Assembly: GCF_000403785.1 (NCBI RefSeq)
Contig: NZ_APHJ01000039.1
Coordinates: forward strand, 140,387-204,386
Direction: 5' to 3'
DNA: 64,000 bases
Source: Gillisia sp. CAL575
GTDB taxonomy: Bacteria > Bacteroidota > Bacteroidia > Flavobacteriales > Flavobacteriaceae
The notes beneath the pieces are model-generated. The model was not told where the DNA came from. It saw only the letters and a program-made list of their open reading frames with translations, and did no database searches. Positions within the stretch are counted from its first letter, which is position 1. Each line of letters opens with the position of its first letter. This document shows, piece by piece, positions 1 through 8,919 of the stretch. Made by a program: the position numbers and the translations under genes.

Positions 1-342
1 AAATCTGGGAGATCCGGTAACGAAATTCTTACGAAATCCCTTTTAGAAGCTAAGGCAGCGGGTTTGGAACCTTCCATATATACACATCCTCTGGGACTTT
101 ATGGCCATTCAGCCGGTCCAACGATTGGAATGTGGGATTCTCAGGATGGCGTTCCCGGAACTGGTGATTATAAATTATTTGCGAATACGACCTATGCTAT
201 AGAATTAAATACTACAGTTGCAATCCCGGAGTGGGATAAGGATGTTCGAATAATGCTTGAAGAAGCAGGGTTTTGGGGAGAAAGTTCTTTTGAGTACGTA
301 AATGAAAGGCAAACAGAATTATTGCTTATTCCTACCAATTAA
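1..342 (+). CDS. M24-family metallopeptidase (Xaa-Pro aminopeptidase/creatinase-like), C-terminal part
   Basis: The gene enters from the left edge, and the reading frame is open from base 1 to the TAA at 340-342, so only the last 113 residues are visible. The stretch HPLGLYGHSAGP followed by a MWDSQDGVPG segment and YAIELN resembles the end of the pita-bread fold of M24 peptidases found in Bacteroidota, where the His and Glu of these motifs bind the metal pair; the closing RQTE motif also fits. These enzymes remove N-terminal residues before proline or act on related substrates. The first half of the protein, including any signal peptide, lies outside the window. No terminator clearly belongs to this strand; the hairpin at 431-460 has its T-run on the other side. 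Family assignment is fairly secure, the substrate is not. Confidence 0.75.
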   Translation, partial: KSGRSGNEILTKSLLEAKAAGLEPSIYTHPLGLYGHSAGPTIGMWDSQDGVPGTGDYKLFANTTYAIELNTTVAIPEWDKDVRIMLEEAGFWGESSFEYVNERQTELLLIPTN

Positions 343-430
343 TAACCTGCTTTACGATTATCTAGTTGATTCAGTGATTGACCATTAGATAATTAATAAG
401 CTATTACGATTCAGGATATTAAATAAAAAA

Positions 431-460
431 GCCTCCAAGTTGGATTAAAAACTTAGAGGC
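431..460 (-). terminator. Rho-independent terminator of the M1 peptidase unit
   Basis: GCCTC and AAGTT arms pair with AACTT and GAGGC around an AT-rich loop. On the minus strand the hairpin is followed by a T-run (the A-run at 425-430), so it serves the leftward gene that stops at 482. Confidence 0.75.
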
Positions 461-481
461 TTTGGATTATTATTGACACAG

Positions 482-2119
482 TTATTTTAAAAATTCGGTT
501 TGTATATAGAACTCTTTATCATTGACTTTAATATCATCTAGATCTTCAACTTTCTTTGAAAGTTCCTTCCATGTATTTGATGGCGTGAGTCGAATTTCTT
601 TTTTATTTATAAAAACATCTACTGGCATATTGAAATCTGCTACGTCTGTTTTCCAACGATAACTAATTCTTTTTCCTGTCTCCTTAAATTCCAATACAGG
701 GATGGCAGAATATCTAAGATATTGATCGAAAATAGGCTGAAGGTCTGTTTCTACCGGAGCATTAAAGAAATCCTCCACCATTTTGGTATCAATTATTTTA
801 TGCCTGAAAGTAAGTGTATAATTTTTTAGAGTTTTCCACCAAAGCTCGTCATCATTATAAATACTTCTTAAGGTGTTTAGCAGATTAGCGCCTTTAGGGT
901 ACATATCACTCGAGCCTTCACTATTAACTCCATAATCACCAATTATTGAAGCTTGATTGCCGATGTTCTTTCTTAGACCTTTCAAATATTCTAAAGCATC
1001 TTCTTCTCCCCATCTACATTCTATGTATACAGCTTCAGAATATGTGGTAAAACCTTCATGTATCCACATATCTGCGATATCCTTTGCGGTAATACTATTT
1101 CCAAACCATTCGTGGCCAGATTCATGGATGATTATAAAATCCCATTTTAATCCGATCCCAGTTCCAGAAAGATCACGGCCTAAATATCCCATTTTATAAT
1201 AGTTCCCATAAGCTACCGCACTCTGGTGTTCCATACCTAAATAAGGGGTTTCTACTAGTTTATAGCCATCTTCCTTGAAAGGGTATTCTCCAAATTTTTC
1301 ATAGAAGCATTCCATCATCGGTATTACCTCTGCGAATTGATTCTTAGCTTTTTCCAGGTTGTAAGGCAACACATAATAGTCTAAGTCCAGATCTTTATAA
1401 GTGTCTTTAAAATGAACATAATTTGCAATGTTGAAAACGATATCATAATTATTTATTGGATTACTCACTTTATAGCTCCATCGTGTATACCCATTATGCA
1501 AATCAGTTTTACCTAGCAATCTCCCATTCGAGACGTTTGTAAGTCCATTTGGGACGGCAATTTCTATTAAGGCCTCTTCCGGCTCGTCGCTTTGATGATC
1601 TTTATTTGGGTACCATAGACTGGCACCAGTTCCTTGAACCGTAACTGCGATCCACGGATTTCCTTCTTCATCTTTTTTGAAAACAAATCCACCATCCCAA
1701 GGAGCGTTTTTTGCAACGATCGGATTCCCAGAATAAAATACTTGAATGGAGTCTGTTGTTTCAGCAGTTATAGATTCTTCAAATTCCACAAACACAGCAT
1801 TGAAATTTCTCTTATATCCCAATTTTTCGGTCCCATGCATTATTGAATCTATCTTCATATTTTCAAACAGATCTATTTGCAAAGTAGGCAACTCTGTTTC
1901 AGCCTTAAATGTGATCGTGTTAAAACCGAAGATATATCGTTCTTCTGGATCAATTTGAACCTGTAAATGGTATTTCAACACATCATATGCACGTTCTGGT
2001 CTTAGACTTCCTCGAAGAGAATCAGCTTCAGTATATTTTTTTTGCTTATTACTAAGTACCTGACCGTTTGCTGAAGTTATCGTAATAACAGCAATAATCA
2101 TTAAAAAGATATTTTTCAT
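482..2119 (-). CDS. M1-family zinc aminopeptidase, secreted
   Basis: This is a 545-residue gluzincin. The zinc site is plain: HESGH at residues 332-336 and, 18 residues further on, the Glu of HEG (355), giving HExxH-x18-E. The substrate-anchoring loop that is usually GAMEN is seen here as GMEHQ (295-299). An N-terminal signal peptide of about 19 residues ends at SANGQ, so the enzyme probably works in the periplasm or outside the cell, trimming peptides for nutrition. At about 545 residues it has the N-terminal beta domain and catalytic domain but lacks the long C-terminal helical domain of PepN-type enzymes, as is common for Bacteroidota M1 proteins. It lies 5 bases downstream of the carboxylase gene and is probably co-transcribed with it. 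Confidence 0.88.
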   Translation of the reverse strand: MKNIFLMIIAVITITSANGQVLSNKQKKYTEADSLRGSLRPERAYDVLKYHLQVQIDPEERYIFGFNTITFKAETELPTLQIDLFENMKIDSIMHGTEKLGYKRNFNAVFVEFEESITAETTDSIQVFYSGNPIVAKNAPWDGGFVFKKDEEGNPWIAVTVQGTGASLWYPNKDHQSDEPEEALIEIAVPNGLTNVSNGRLLGKTDLHNGYTRWSYKVSNPINNYDIVFNIANYVHFKDTYKDLDLDYYVLPYNLEKAKNQFAEVIPMMECFYEKFGEYPFKEDGYKLVETPYLGMEHQSAVAYGNYYKMGYLGRDLSGTGIGLKWDFIIIHESGHEWFGNSITAKDIADMWIHEGFTTYSEAVYIECRWGEEDALEYLKGLRKNIGNQASIIGDYGVNSEGSSDMYPKGANLLNTLRSIYNDDELWWKTLKNYTLTFRHKIIDTKMVEDFFNAPVETDLQPIFDQYLRYSAIPVLEFKETGKRISYRWKTDVADFNMPVDVFINKKEIRLTPSNTWKELSKKVEDLDDIKVNDKEFYIQTEFLK

Positions 2120-2124
2120 AAAAA

Positions 2125-3753
2125 TTAAGTCTGGATTACTCCTAAATTAAAATCTTTAGTGATAGGCGAGTGATTTGCTGCCTCAATACCTGTAGAGATC
2201 CATTTTCTGGTGTCTAAAGGATTTATTATAGCATCTGTCCATAATCTGGCAGCGGCATAATAAGGTGAAGTTTGTTTATCGTAACGCGCTTTTATTTTAT
2301 CGAAGACTTCTTTTTCTTTATCTGCATCTACTTTTTCTCCTTTTTTAGCCATGGAAGCAGTTTCAATTTGTGCCAATACTTTAGCCGCTTGAGTTCCTCC
2401 CATTACTGCAAGTTCTGCACTTGGCCATGCCACTATAAATCTAGGATCGTAGGCTTTTCCACACATTGCATAATTTCCAGCACCATAAGAGTTACCAATA
2501 ATAATAGTGAATTTTGGAACAACAGAATTGCTCACTGCACTTACCATTTTTGCGCCATCTTTAATAATTCCGCCATGTTCACTCTTACTACCTACCATAA
2601 ACCCAGTAACATCTTGAAGGAAAACTAAAGGAATCTTTTTCTGATTGCAGTTTGCAATAAAACGAGTTGCTTTATCGGCAGAATCAGAATAGATCACACC
2701 ACCAAATTGCATCTCACCAGTTTTGGTCTTTACAATTTTACGCTGATTGGCAACAATTCCAACTGCCCAGCCATCAATTCTCGCATAACCGGTTATAATT
2801 GTTTGTCCGTATTCTTTTTTATATTCTTCAAATTCAGAATCATCTACCAATCTGGAGATGATTTCCCGCATGTCATACTGATCGTTACGTTTTCTTGGTA
2901 AAATCCCAAAAATTTCATTGGGGTCTAATTTAGGTTTAATAGAACCTTTTCTGCTAAATCCGGCTTTATTGTAATCGCCGATCTTATCCATTATAGATTT
3001 GATCTTATTTAGGGCATCTTTATCGTCTTTCGCTTTATAATCTGTAACACCACTAATTTCAGAATGGGTAGTAGCTCCACCTAAGGTCTCATTATCTATA
3101 GATTCTCCAATAGCAGCTTTTACTAAATAGCTTCCGGCCAAGAAAATACTTCCAGTTTTTTCTACAATAATAGCCTCATCACTCATAATTGGTAAATAAG
3201 CTCCACCCGCAACACAACTTCCCATTACGGCCGAGATCTGGGTAATCCCCATACTACTCATCACCGCATTATTTCTGAAGATTCTACCAAAGTGTTCTTT
3301 GTCTGGAAAAATTTCATCTTGCATTGGTAAATAAACCCCTGCGCTATCCACTAGGTAAATGATTGGTAATCTGTTTTCAATAGAGATTTCTTGAGCTCTC
3401 AAGTTCTTTTTCGCAGTGATAGGAAACCAGGCGCCAGCTTTCACTGTAGCATCATTTGCAACAACAATACACTGCTTTCCAGAAACATGTCCTATTTTAA
3501 TTACTACACCACCACTTGGGCATCCGCCATGTTCTTCATACATTTCGTCTCCAACAAAAGCACCAAGTTCTATTGCGGCATCAGAATCATCTAAAAGATA
3601 ATTAATACGCTCTCTGGCAGTCATTTTGCCTTTTGCATGATGTTTTTCGATTCGTTTTTCTCCTCCTCCAAGTTTAACCTGAGCGAGCTTCTGTCTTAAT
3701 GTAGAAAGTAATAATTTATTATGATCTTCATTTTTATTGAAGTTAAGATCCAT
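2125..3753 (-). CDS. Acyl-CoA carboxylase carboxyltransferase (beta) subunit, closest to methylcrotonyl-CoA carboxylase
   Basis: This 542-residue protein has both halves of the carboxyltransferase fold. The N-terminal half carries the HAKGKMTARERI start typical of biotin-dependent carboxylases and MQDEIFPDKEHFGRIF, a stretch characteristic of methylcrotonyl-CoA carboxylase beta chains. The C-terminal half has GGIIKDGAKMVSAVSN and the GNSYGAGNYAMCG oxyanion-hole segment. It transfers carboxyl from biotin to an acyl-CoA; a leucine-degradation role is likely from the MCC-like motifs, but propionyl-CoA or another short acyl-CoA cannot be excluded. The biotin carboxylase/carrier (alpha) partner is not in the window. 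The gene is the first of a two-gene leftward unit with the M1 peptidase. Confidence 0.88.
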   Translation of the reverse strand: MDLNFNKNEDHNKLLLSTLRQKLAQVKLGGGEKRIEKHHAKGKMTARERINYLLDDSDAAIELGAFVGDEMYEEHGGCPSGGVVIKIGHVSGKQCIVVANDATVKAGAWFPITAKKNLRAQEISIENRLPIIYLVDSAGVYLPMQDEIFPDKEHFGRIFRNNAVMSSMGITQISAVMGSCVAGGAYLPIMSDEAIIVEKTGSIFLAGSYLVKAAIGESIDNETLGGATTHSEISGVTDYKAKDDKDALNKIKSIMDKIGDYNKAGFSRKGSIKPKLDPNEIFGILPRKRNDQYDMREIISRLVDDSEFEEYKKEYGQTIITGYARIDGWAVGIVANQRKIVKTKTGEMQFGGVIYSDSADKATRFIANCNQKKIPLVFLQDVTGFMVGSKSEHGGIIKDGAKMVSAVSNSVVPKFTIIIGNSYGAGNYAMCGKAYDPRFIVAWPSAELAVMGGTQAAKVLAQIETASMAKKGEKVDADKEKEVFDKIKARYDKQTSPYYAAARLWTDAIINPLDTRKWISTGIEAANHSPITKDFNLGVIQT

Positions 3754-3967
3754 AGGAATTGTAGTATTATATTATCCGAATATTTGTACTTTAATTAATA
3801 CTGATAGATTAGAATAAATTCTGAAATTCATTTCGTCCTCAGTATCTTGGCTAAAATACAAAATCAAGCTAATTTTTAAGGCTGAAAAGATTTTAAAATA
3901 TCCTGAATGATTATGTTATCTTCAATAATATGGATGATTTTAAAGCATTAATTTAAAATGATAATAC

Positions 3968-4438
3968 ATGCAAGAATTTAGAGATCAATTAATTAAACAT
4001 TTAAAGGGAGGTGCTGCATTTATGCCGGTGGAAGAATTGTTAAAATTTATTTCTTCCGAAGCACTTTTTAAGAGATCTCTGGATTTACCTTATTCGTTCT
4101 TTGAGATCTTCTATCATATGCGTTTCGCCCAGAAGGACATCTTAGACTATATTAAAGATGAAAATTATACAACTCATCGCTGGCCAGAGGATTATTGGCC
4201 TGAGAATAACGATATAGATTCTTGTGTAGATTGGGAATTATTGAAGACTCACTTTTTTGAAGAACAGGAAGAATTGATAAATTTTTTGGAGGATCCAAAT
4301 AACGATCTTTTGAAGCCTGTAAATACAGAAACTAAAAACACTTTACTAAGAGAAGTTTTGTTGGTAATAGAGCATAACGCATATCATACAGGACAATTAT
4401 TGATCGTTTTGAGAAGTTTAGGTTTGTATCCTGCATAA
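3968..4438 (+). CDS. DinB-family protein
   Basis: This 156-residue cytoplasmic protein has the pattern of the DinB/YfiT four-helix bundle. His50 near the start of the second helix and His136/His140 in the EHNAYHTGQL motif would form the three-histidine metal site. Many members are thiol-dependent transferases that use bacillithiol or mycothiol. That would fit the presence of bacillithiol genes elsewhere in this window, but the link is inference. It stands alone between a leftward carboxylase unit and ettA, with short AT-rich spacers. No signal peptide is visible. Confidence 0.8.
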   Translation: MQEFRDQLIKHLKGGAAFMPVEELLKFISSEALFKRSLDLPYSFFEIFYHMRFAQKDILDYIKDENYTTHRWPEDYWPENNDIDSCVDWELLKTHFFEEQEELINFLEDPNNDLLKPVNTETKNTLLREVLLVIEHNAYHTGQLLIVLRSLGLYPA

Positions 4439-4581
4439 TTTAGGTTTGCTATGCGGGGAAGAGATTAAATTTTAGGATATTTGTACTTTAAAAATCTAAA
4501 TATTTAAAGTGTTCAAATCAACTTTAATTGAGGCGGTTTAAATGCTAAAATTTTTAGATCGTAACTATAAAATCAAATAAA

Positions 4582-6273
4582 ATGGCAGATGATAATAAGG
4601 TGATTTTCTCCATGTCTGGGTTAACCAAAACCTTTCCAGGAGCGAATACACCAGTACTTAAAAATATTTACTTAAGTTTTTTCTACGGAGCAAAGATTGG
4701 GATCTTAGGACTTAATGGTTCTGGGAAATCTACATTACTGAAGATCATTGCAGGAATGGAGAAGAATTATCAGGGAGATGTTGTATTCTCACCTGGTTAT
4801 ACTGTGGGTATGCTGGAGCAAGAACCGCAGTTAGATAATGAAAAAACGGTATTGGAAGTTGTAAAAGAAGGAGTTGCTGGAACTGTAGCAATTTTAGATG
4901 AGTACAATAAGATCAACGATATGTTTGGTCTTCCTGAAGTTTATGAGGATGCAGATAAAATGCAGAAACTCATGGATAAGCAGGCAGCCTTACAAGATGA
5001 GATTGATGCATCTAATGCTTGGGAATTAGATACTAAACTGGAAATTGCGATGGATGCACTTCGTACTCCAGACTCAGATAAGAAAATTGGAGTATTATCT
5101 GGAGGGGAGCGAAGAAGAGTTGCTTTATGTAGATTATTATTACAAGAGCCAGATGTATTGTTATTAGATGAGCCAACCAACCATTTGGATGCTGAATCTG
5201 TACATTGGTTAGAACATCATTTATCTCAATACAAAGGAACGGTGATCGCCGTTACTCACGATAGATATTTCCTTGACAATGTAGCTGGTTGGATATTAGA
5301 ACTAGACCGTGGGGAGGGAATTCCTTGGAAAGGGAACTACTCTTCTTGGTTAGACCAGAAATCAAAGCGTTTAGCACAAGAGCAAAAAACAGCAAGTAAA
5401 CGTCAAAAAACTTTAGAACGAGAATTAGAATGGTCTCGTATGTCCCCAAAAGGTAGACAGACTAAGCAAAAAGCCAGATTGAACAATTACGATAAATTGT
5501 TGAGTCAGGATCAGAAGAAGATGGATGAGCAATTGGAAATCTATATTCCTAATGGTCCTCGATTGGGAACCAATGTTATTGATGCAAAAGGAGTAAGTAA
5601 AGCTTTTGATGATAAATTGCTTTATGAAGATTTGAATTTCACCCTACCTCAAGCAGGAATTGTTGGAGTTATTGGACCTAACGGGGCTGGTAAAACTACA
5701 ATTTTTAAAATGATCATGGGAGAGATTACTCCAGATCAAGGAAGTTTCGAAGTTGGGGATACGGCAAAGATCGCTTATGTAGATCAGAGTCATTCCAATA
5801 TGGATCCAGAAAAAACTATCTGGCAAAATTTCAGTGATGGACAGGAGCTTATTAATATGGGAGGAAAACAAGTGAATTCCAGAGCATATTTAAGTCGATT
5901 TAATTTTGGTGGAGGAGAACAGAATAAAAAAGTAAGCATGCTTTCTGGTGGAGAACGTAACCGTTTGCACCTTGCAATGACGCTTAAGGAGGAAGGTAAC
6001 GTGTTGTTATTGGATGAGCCAACGAACGACTTGGATGTAAATACACTGCGTGCGCTGGAAGAAGGTTTAGATAACTTTGCAGGTTGTGCGGTAGTAATTT
6101 CTCACGATAGATGGTTTCTGGATAGAATTTGTACACACATCCTAGCTTTTGAAGGTGATTCACAAGTCTATTTCTTTGAAGGTGGTTTCTCTGATTATGA
6201 GGAAAACAAGAAGAAACGATTAGGTGGAGATCTAATGCCGAAGCGTATTAAATATAAAAAGTTGACTCGATAA
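4582..6273 (+). CDS. ettA: Energy-dependent translational throttle protein EttA (ABC-F ATPase)
   Basis: This 563-residue ABC-F protein has two ATP-binding cassettes and no membrane segments. Cassette 1 has Walker A GLNGSGKST (about 43-51) and the signature LSGGERRR; cassette 2 has GPNGAGKT and LSGGERNR. Each has a LLLDEPTN Walker B. The linker between the cassettes is rich in Lys, Arg and Gln and contains MSPKGRQTKQKAR, the kind of P-site-tRNA interaction motif found in EttA. Length and gene order fit EttA, which binds the ribosomal E site and gates the first elongation steps according to ADP/ATP ratio. It is monocistronic, ending at a bidirectional terminator shared with the convergent lipoprotein gene. 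Confidence 0.93.
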   Translation: MADDNKVIFSMSGLTKTFPGANTPVLKNIYLSFFYGAKIGILGLNGSGKSTLLKIIAGMEKNYQGDVVFSPGYTVGMLEQEPQLDNEKTVLEVVKEGVAGTVAILDEYNKINDMFGLPEVYEDADKMQKLMDKQAALQDEIDASNAWELDTKLEIAMDALRTPDSDKKIGVLSGGERRRVALCRLLLQEPDVLLLDEPTNHLDAESVHWLEHHLSQYKGTVIAVTHDRYFLDNVAGWILELDRGEGIPWKGNYSSWLDQKSKRLAQEQKTASKRQKTLERELEWSRMSPKGRQTKQKARLNNYDKLLSQDQKKMDEQLEIYIPNGPRLGTNVIDAKGVSKAFDDKLLYEDLNFTLPQAGIVGVIGPNGAGKTTIFKMIMGEITPDQGSFEVGDTAKIAYVDQSHSNMDPEKTIWQNFSDGQELINMGGKQVNSRAYLSRFNFGGGEQNKKVSMLSGGERNRLHLAMTLKEEGNVLLLDEPTNDLDVNTLRALEEGLDNFAGCAVVISHDRWFLDRICTHILAFEGDSQVYFFEGGFSDYEENKKKRLGGDLMPKRIKYKKLTR

Positions 6274-6285
6274 ATTTTATATTCT

Positions 6286-6369
6286 CGTCAAGCTGAACTT
6301 GTTTCAGCTTCTTGTTAATTATAATCTATATAAGGTTTTAGAGATCCTGAAATGAATTCAGGATGACGA
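6286..6369. repeat. GTCA-flanked inverted-repeat intergenic element, copy 1
   Basis: The element begins CGTCA and ends TGACG. Inside each end is a short hairpin (AGCTGAACTTGTTTCAGCT on the left; ATCCTGAAATGAATTCAGGAT on the right). Related copies lie at 32316-32396 and 42468-42550 and a half copy at 33943-33969, all between genes. Confidence 0.7.
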
Positions 6370-6400
6370 TTTTATCAATTTGCAGATAATTTTAAGCATA

Positions 6401-6433
6401 AAAAACTCCGAAGAATTTTCTTCGGAGTTTTTT
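6401..6433. terminator. Bidirectional terminator between ettA and the lipoprotein gene
   Basis: ACTCCGAAGAA pairs with TTCTTCGGAGT around a short loop, flanked by an A-run on the left and a T-run on the right. It can stop transcripts from both convergent genes. Confidence 0.85.
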
Positions 6434-6452
6434 ATTTATGATAAAATAAATA

Positions 6453-6851
6453 TTATTGAACCTTCTTATAAGAAAGAACCAATTCGTCATCAGCAATTTG
6501 TGGGTCATCTATTCTTGTCATTGTGAGTTTATCTCCATCAATAGAATATTTAAAATCATCTGAACCATTTATTTTGATTGAGTCATCAGACAGTGTATAA
6601 TCGTAAGTTCCTGAAGTTGCGATATAAAAGTAATCTTCTCTTGGATTCTGTACATTCACGCTGTTTTCTGAATTTTTAAAATTGAGAGTGAAGTCATTGA
6701 AACTCGTGTTAGGATCAAAACCGCAAAAGCAACTGATATTGGTTAGCATCCACGTTCCATTTAATTGAGCATCAATTTTTGGATTGTCATCACTATTTGA
6801 GCATGCAGTTATAAAAACCAAACTCAATGCGAGGATTAAAATTCTTTTCAT
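6453..6851 (-). CDS. Small lipoprotein with lipocalin-like domain
   Basis: The start is placed at the ATG that gives MKRILILALSL rather than ten codons upstream, because this makes a clean lipoprotein signal with lipobox FITAC (Cys17). The 132-residue product is therefore probably lipidated and exported. After the signal come SNSDDNPK, a hydrophilic tether, and a beta-rich body with LNGTWMLTN near the start and a SIDGDKLTMTR strand near the end, as in the lipocalin-like lipoproteins common in Bacteroidota. Function unknown. A similar gene is present at 34067-34492; the two share only the general plan. It converges with ettA. Confidence 0.75.
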   Translation of the reverse strand: MKRILILALSLVFITACSNSDDNPKIDAQLNGTWMLTNISCFCGFDPNTSFNDFTLNFKNSENSVNVQNPREDYFYIATSGTYDYTLSDDSIKINGSDDFKYSIDGDKLTMTRIDDPQIADDELVLSYKKVQ

Positions 6852-7596
6852 AGCTAAGATTTTAGAAGATTTAATATACAATTTATCCTGAAAATATTCA
6901 ATACATCATAAAATAAACCTCAAACCTCAAATTTGGAACATGGAACATAGTTTTCTCTTGTCATTTCGAAGGAGTTTTTGGACGACTGAGAAATCTAATT
7001 TATTTTTCTGAATACATGGATCTTGTATGTCAGTCTGAAACCTGTGAAAAAAAAATTATCTATCGCAGGAAATTGACGTATGATGGTTCTTAACAGATCT
7101 ATCGTTTTTAAGAAATTCTTTTTTGCAGTGTAGTGGTTCCTCAGCGTAAAATTTTCGAAGCCCTGCCCGTTCCGTTCAGGCGGGCTTGGAGAAAATTTAG
7201 CTGGGGAAGTACGGTTCTAATTATGCGGTAGCATAATTAGAAACACCTACAAAAAAGTGACTTTTTTTTGGTTCCGTTTTTTTGGACAAACAAAAAAATG
7301 AACAATCATTAAAATTAATCGAAGCTTTATAGACCAAAGGGATTGTTTAACAAATTCGTGGAATTACCGAAATGAGAACAAAAAAGCGTATTAAAAAATG
7401 GAAAAGGAATTAGATATTATAATTAGTTGAAATAAAGCAACTTAGAAAACGCGTCAATGGTAGCATGTCGAAGACTCTCACCTCTCACCACTGTCAAACT
7501 TCGAAAAGCTCATTTTGTTAATGTCTCAGATAACAGAATAATAAGCAATTAAGATTGCTCCTTGTGGTCAATTGACATTAAAATCAAGAGCTAATT
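6852..7596. other. Gene-free 745-base stretch with a structured element
   Basis: I see no plausible protein gene on either strand. The stretch holds a degraded GTCATTTCGAAGG...GAGAAATCT piece near 6960-6996, the folded element at 7137-7308 described separately, and a weak hairpin (AGCAAT/ATTGCT at 7544-7559) downstream of the helicase gene that could end its transcript. The rest is AT-rich and featureless to my reading. Confidence 0.6.
7137..7308. repeat. Structured intergenic element: nested inverted repeats and T/A-rich tail
   Basis: Left arm 7137-7156 and right arm 7191-7208 are an imperfect inverted repeat (TTCCTCAGC...TTTTC against GAAAATTTAGCTGGGGAA). It encloses a GC-rich hairpin with GCCCG at 7165-7169 and CGGGC at 7181-7185. 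Next comes an 11-bp perfect stem, TCTAATTATGC/GCATAATTAGA, with a GGTA loop (7216-7241), then AAAAAAGTGACTTTTTT and a T-rich tail ending AAAAAAATGAAC. The GC-rich core stands out from its AT-rich surroundings. It could be a small RNA, a mobile-element remnant or a REP-type repeat; no coding frame is evident. Confidence 0.55.
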
Positions 7597-8838
7597 CTAA
7601 TTATACCACCTTTTCTTATTTGCTTTAGAGCCACTCCCTTTTCGTCCTTTTTTATGCTTGCTACCTTGTTTTTTATGAACTACTGGTTCTGCATTTTTTT
7701 CTAAAGGATAAGGGTTTTCAGTTTCGACAGGAATTTTATTCCCGATCAAGGTTTCAATAAATTGGATATATTTCTTTTCATCTGCACTACAGAAGGAAAT
7801 AGAAGCTCCCACACTGCCTGCTCTCCCTGTACGACCAATTCTATGGACATAAGTTTCTGGCATACTTGGAATATCAAAATTTAGCACAAAATCTAAGGAA
7901 TCTATATCCAAACCACGAGCAGCTAGATCTGTCGCCACTAAAATATTTACTTCTTTGCTTTTAAATCTCTCCAAAGCAGAAGTACGGTCTGTCTGACTTT
8001 TATCTCCATGAAGTTCATCTGCTTTAAATCCATTTTTCACTAGAGATTGCAAGGCTTTTTCTACGCCAAATTTGGTTCTTCTAAATATTAGAACAGATTT
8101 ATTTTTAACCACATTTCGCATTACATATAGTAGTAATTCTACCTTATCTTGCTTAGGAACCAGGTACAATATCTGCTCAATTGTCGGTGCTGCAGAAGAA
8201 TTGGTTGTTAATTCAATTTTTTCTGGGTTTTGCAATAAAGATTTTGCGAGATCCTGAACTTTTGGTGGAATAGTTGCGGAAAACATTAGTCTTTGCACCA
8301 AATTAGGAGCTAGTCTAATGATTTTCTGTACTTCATCTATAAAACCCATATCCAGCATAAGGTCGGCTTCATCTAAAACCAAAACTTCTACTTCTTCAAG
8401 ATTTATATAGCCTTGTTTTCTGAGATCTAAAAGTCTTCCAGGTGTTGCAACTAAAATATGCAAACCATCTTTTAATAAGTTTATTTGAGGTTGCATAGAA
8501 GCTCCTCCAAAAACAACTCCAGATTTTATATTGGTGAACTTTGAATACTCCTTGATGTTTTCTGCAATTTGAACCGCTAATTCTCGTGTAGGACTAATAA
8601 CTAATACAGAGAGTGTGCCTTTAGTTTTACCTTCTTCTACCCGCTTATTTAAGAGTTGTAATAATGGGATCGCAAATGCACCAGTCTTTCCTGTTCCGGT
8701 TTGTGCACAAGCAATTACATCATTCCTTCTTAAAATTTCAGGAATAACTTTTTCTTGAATTGGAGTAGGAGCAGTGTGTCCAATTTCAGATATTCCCTGC
8801 TGAATAGTTTGGGATAAGGGTAAGTCTTCGAAAAGCAT
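7597..8838 (-). CDS. rhlE: DEAD-box RNA helicase, RhlE type
   Basis: This 413-residue protein has the full RecA-like pair of a DEAD-box helicase: Q motif with PTPIQ, Walker A AQTGTGKT (45-52), PTRELA, VATPGR, the DEAD motif in LVLDEADLML, SAT, and in the second domain VATDLAARGLDID and HRIGRTGRAG. The C-terminal tail is short and very basic (KHKKGRKGSGSKANKKR), as in RhlE-like enzymes that bind structured RNA in ribosome assembly or cold adaptation. A TAnnTTTG box lies about 20 bases upstream of the start on the minus strand. It is probably transcribed alone. The exact paralog name is less certain than the family. Confidence 0.88.
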   Translation of the reverse strand: MLFEDLPLSQTIQQGISEIGHTAPTPIQEKVIPEILRRNDVIACAQTGTGKTGAFAIPLLQLLNKRVEEGKTKGTLSVLVISPTRELAVQIAENIKEYSKFTNIKSGVVFGGASMQPQINLLKDGLHILVATPGRLLDLRKQGYINLEEVEVLVLDEADLMLDMGFIDEVQKIIRLAPNLVQRLMFSATIPPKVQDLAKSLLQNPEKIELTTNSSAAPTIEQILYLVPKQDKVELLLYVMRNVVKNKSVLIFRRTKFGVEKALQSLVKNGFKADELHGDKSQTDRTSALERFKSKEVNILVATDLAARGLDIDSLDFVLNFDIPSMPETYVHRIGRTGRAGSVGASISFCSADEKKYIQFIETLIGNKIPVETENPYPLEKNAEPVVHKKQGSKHKKGRKGSGSKANKKRWYN

Positions 8839-8855
8839 AAATTCAATTTAGGCTA

Positions 8856-8863
8856 CAAAGATA
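8856..8863 (-). promoter_or_regulatory. -7 promoter box of the helicase gene
   Basis: TATCTTTG on the minus strand matches the Bacteroidota TAnnTTTG box, 17 bases before the ATG. No clear -33 TTG was found at 19-base spacing. Confidence 0.5.
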
Positions 8864-8919
8864 CTATAATTGTATGATGAGAACTCAGCTACCTATAGAT
8901 CCTATTGAGTAAAGTGAAA

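Noticed and set aside
2272..2628. 118-codon plus-strand frame inside the carboxylase gene
   Set aside because: It is antisense to a well-supported conserved gene, and its Phe/Cys/Ser-rich composition is typical of shadow frames. The same reasoning removes the many 60-130-codon frames antisense to other genes.
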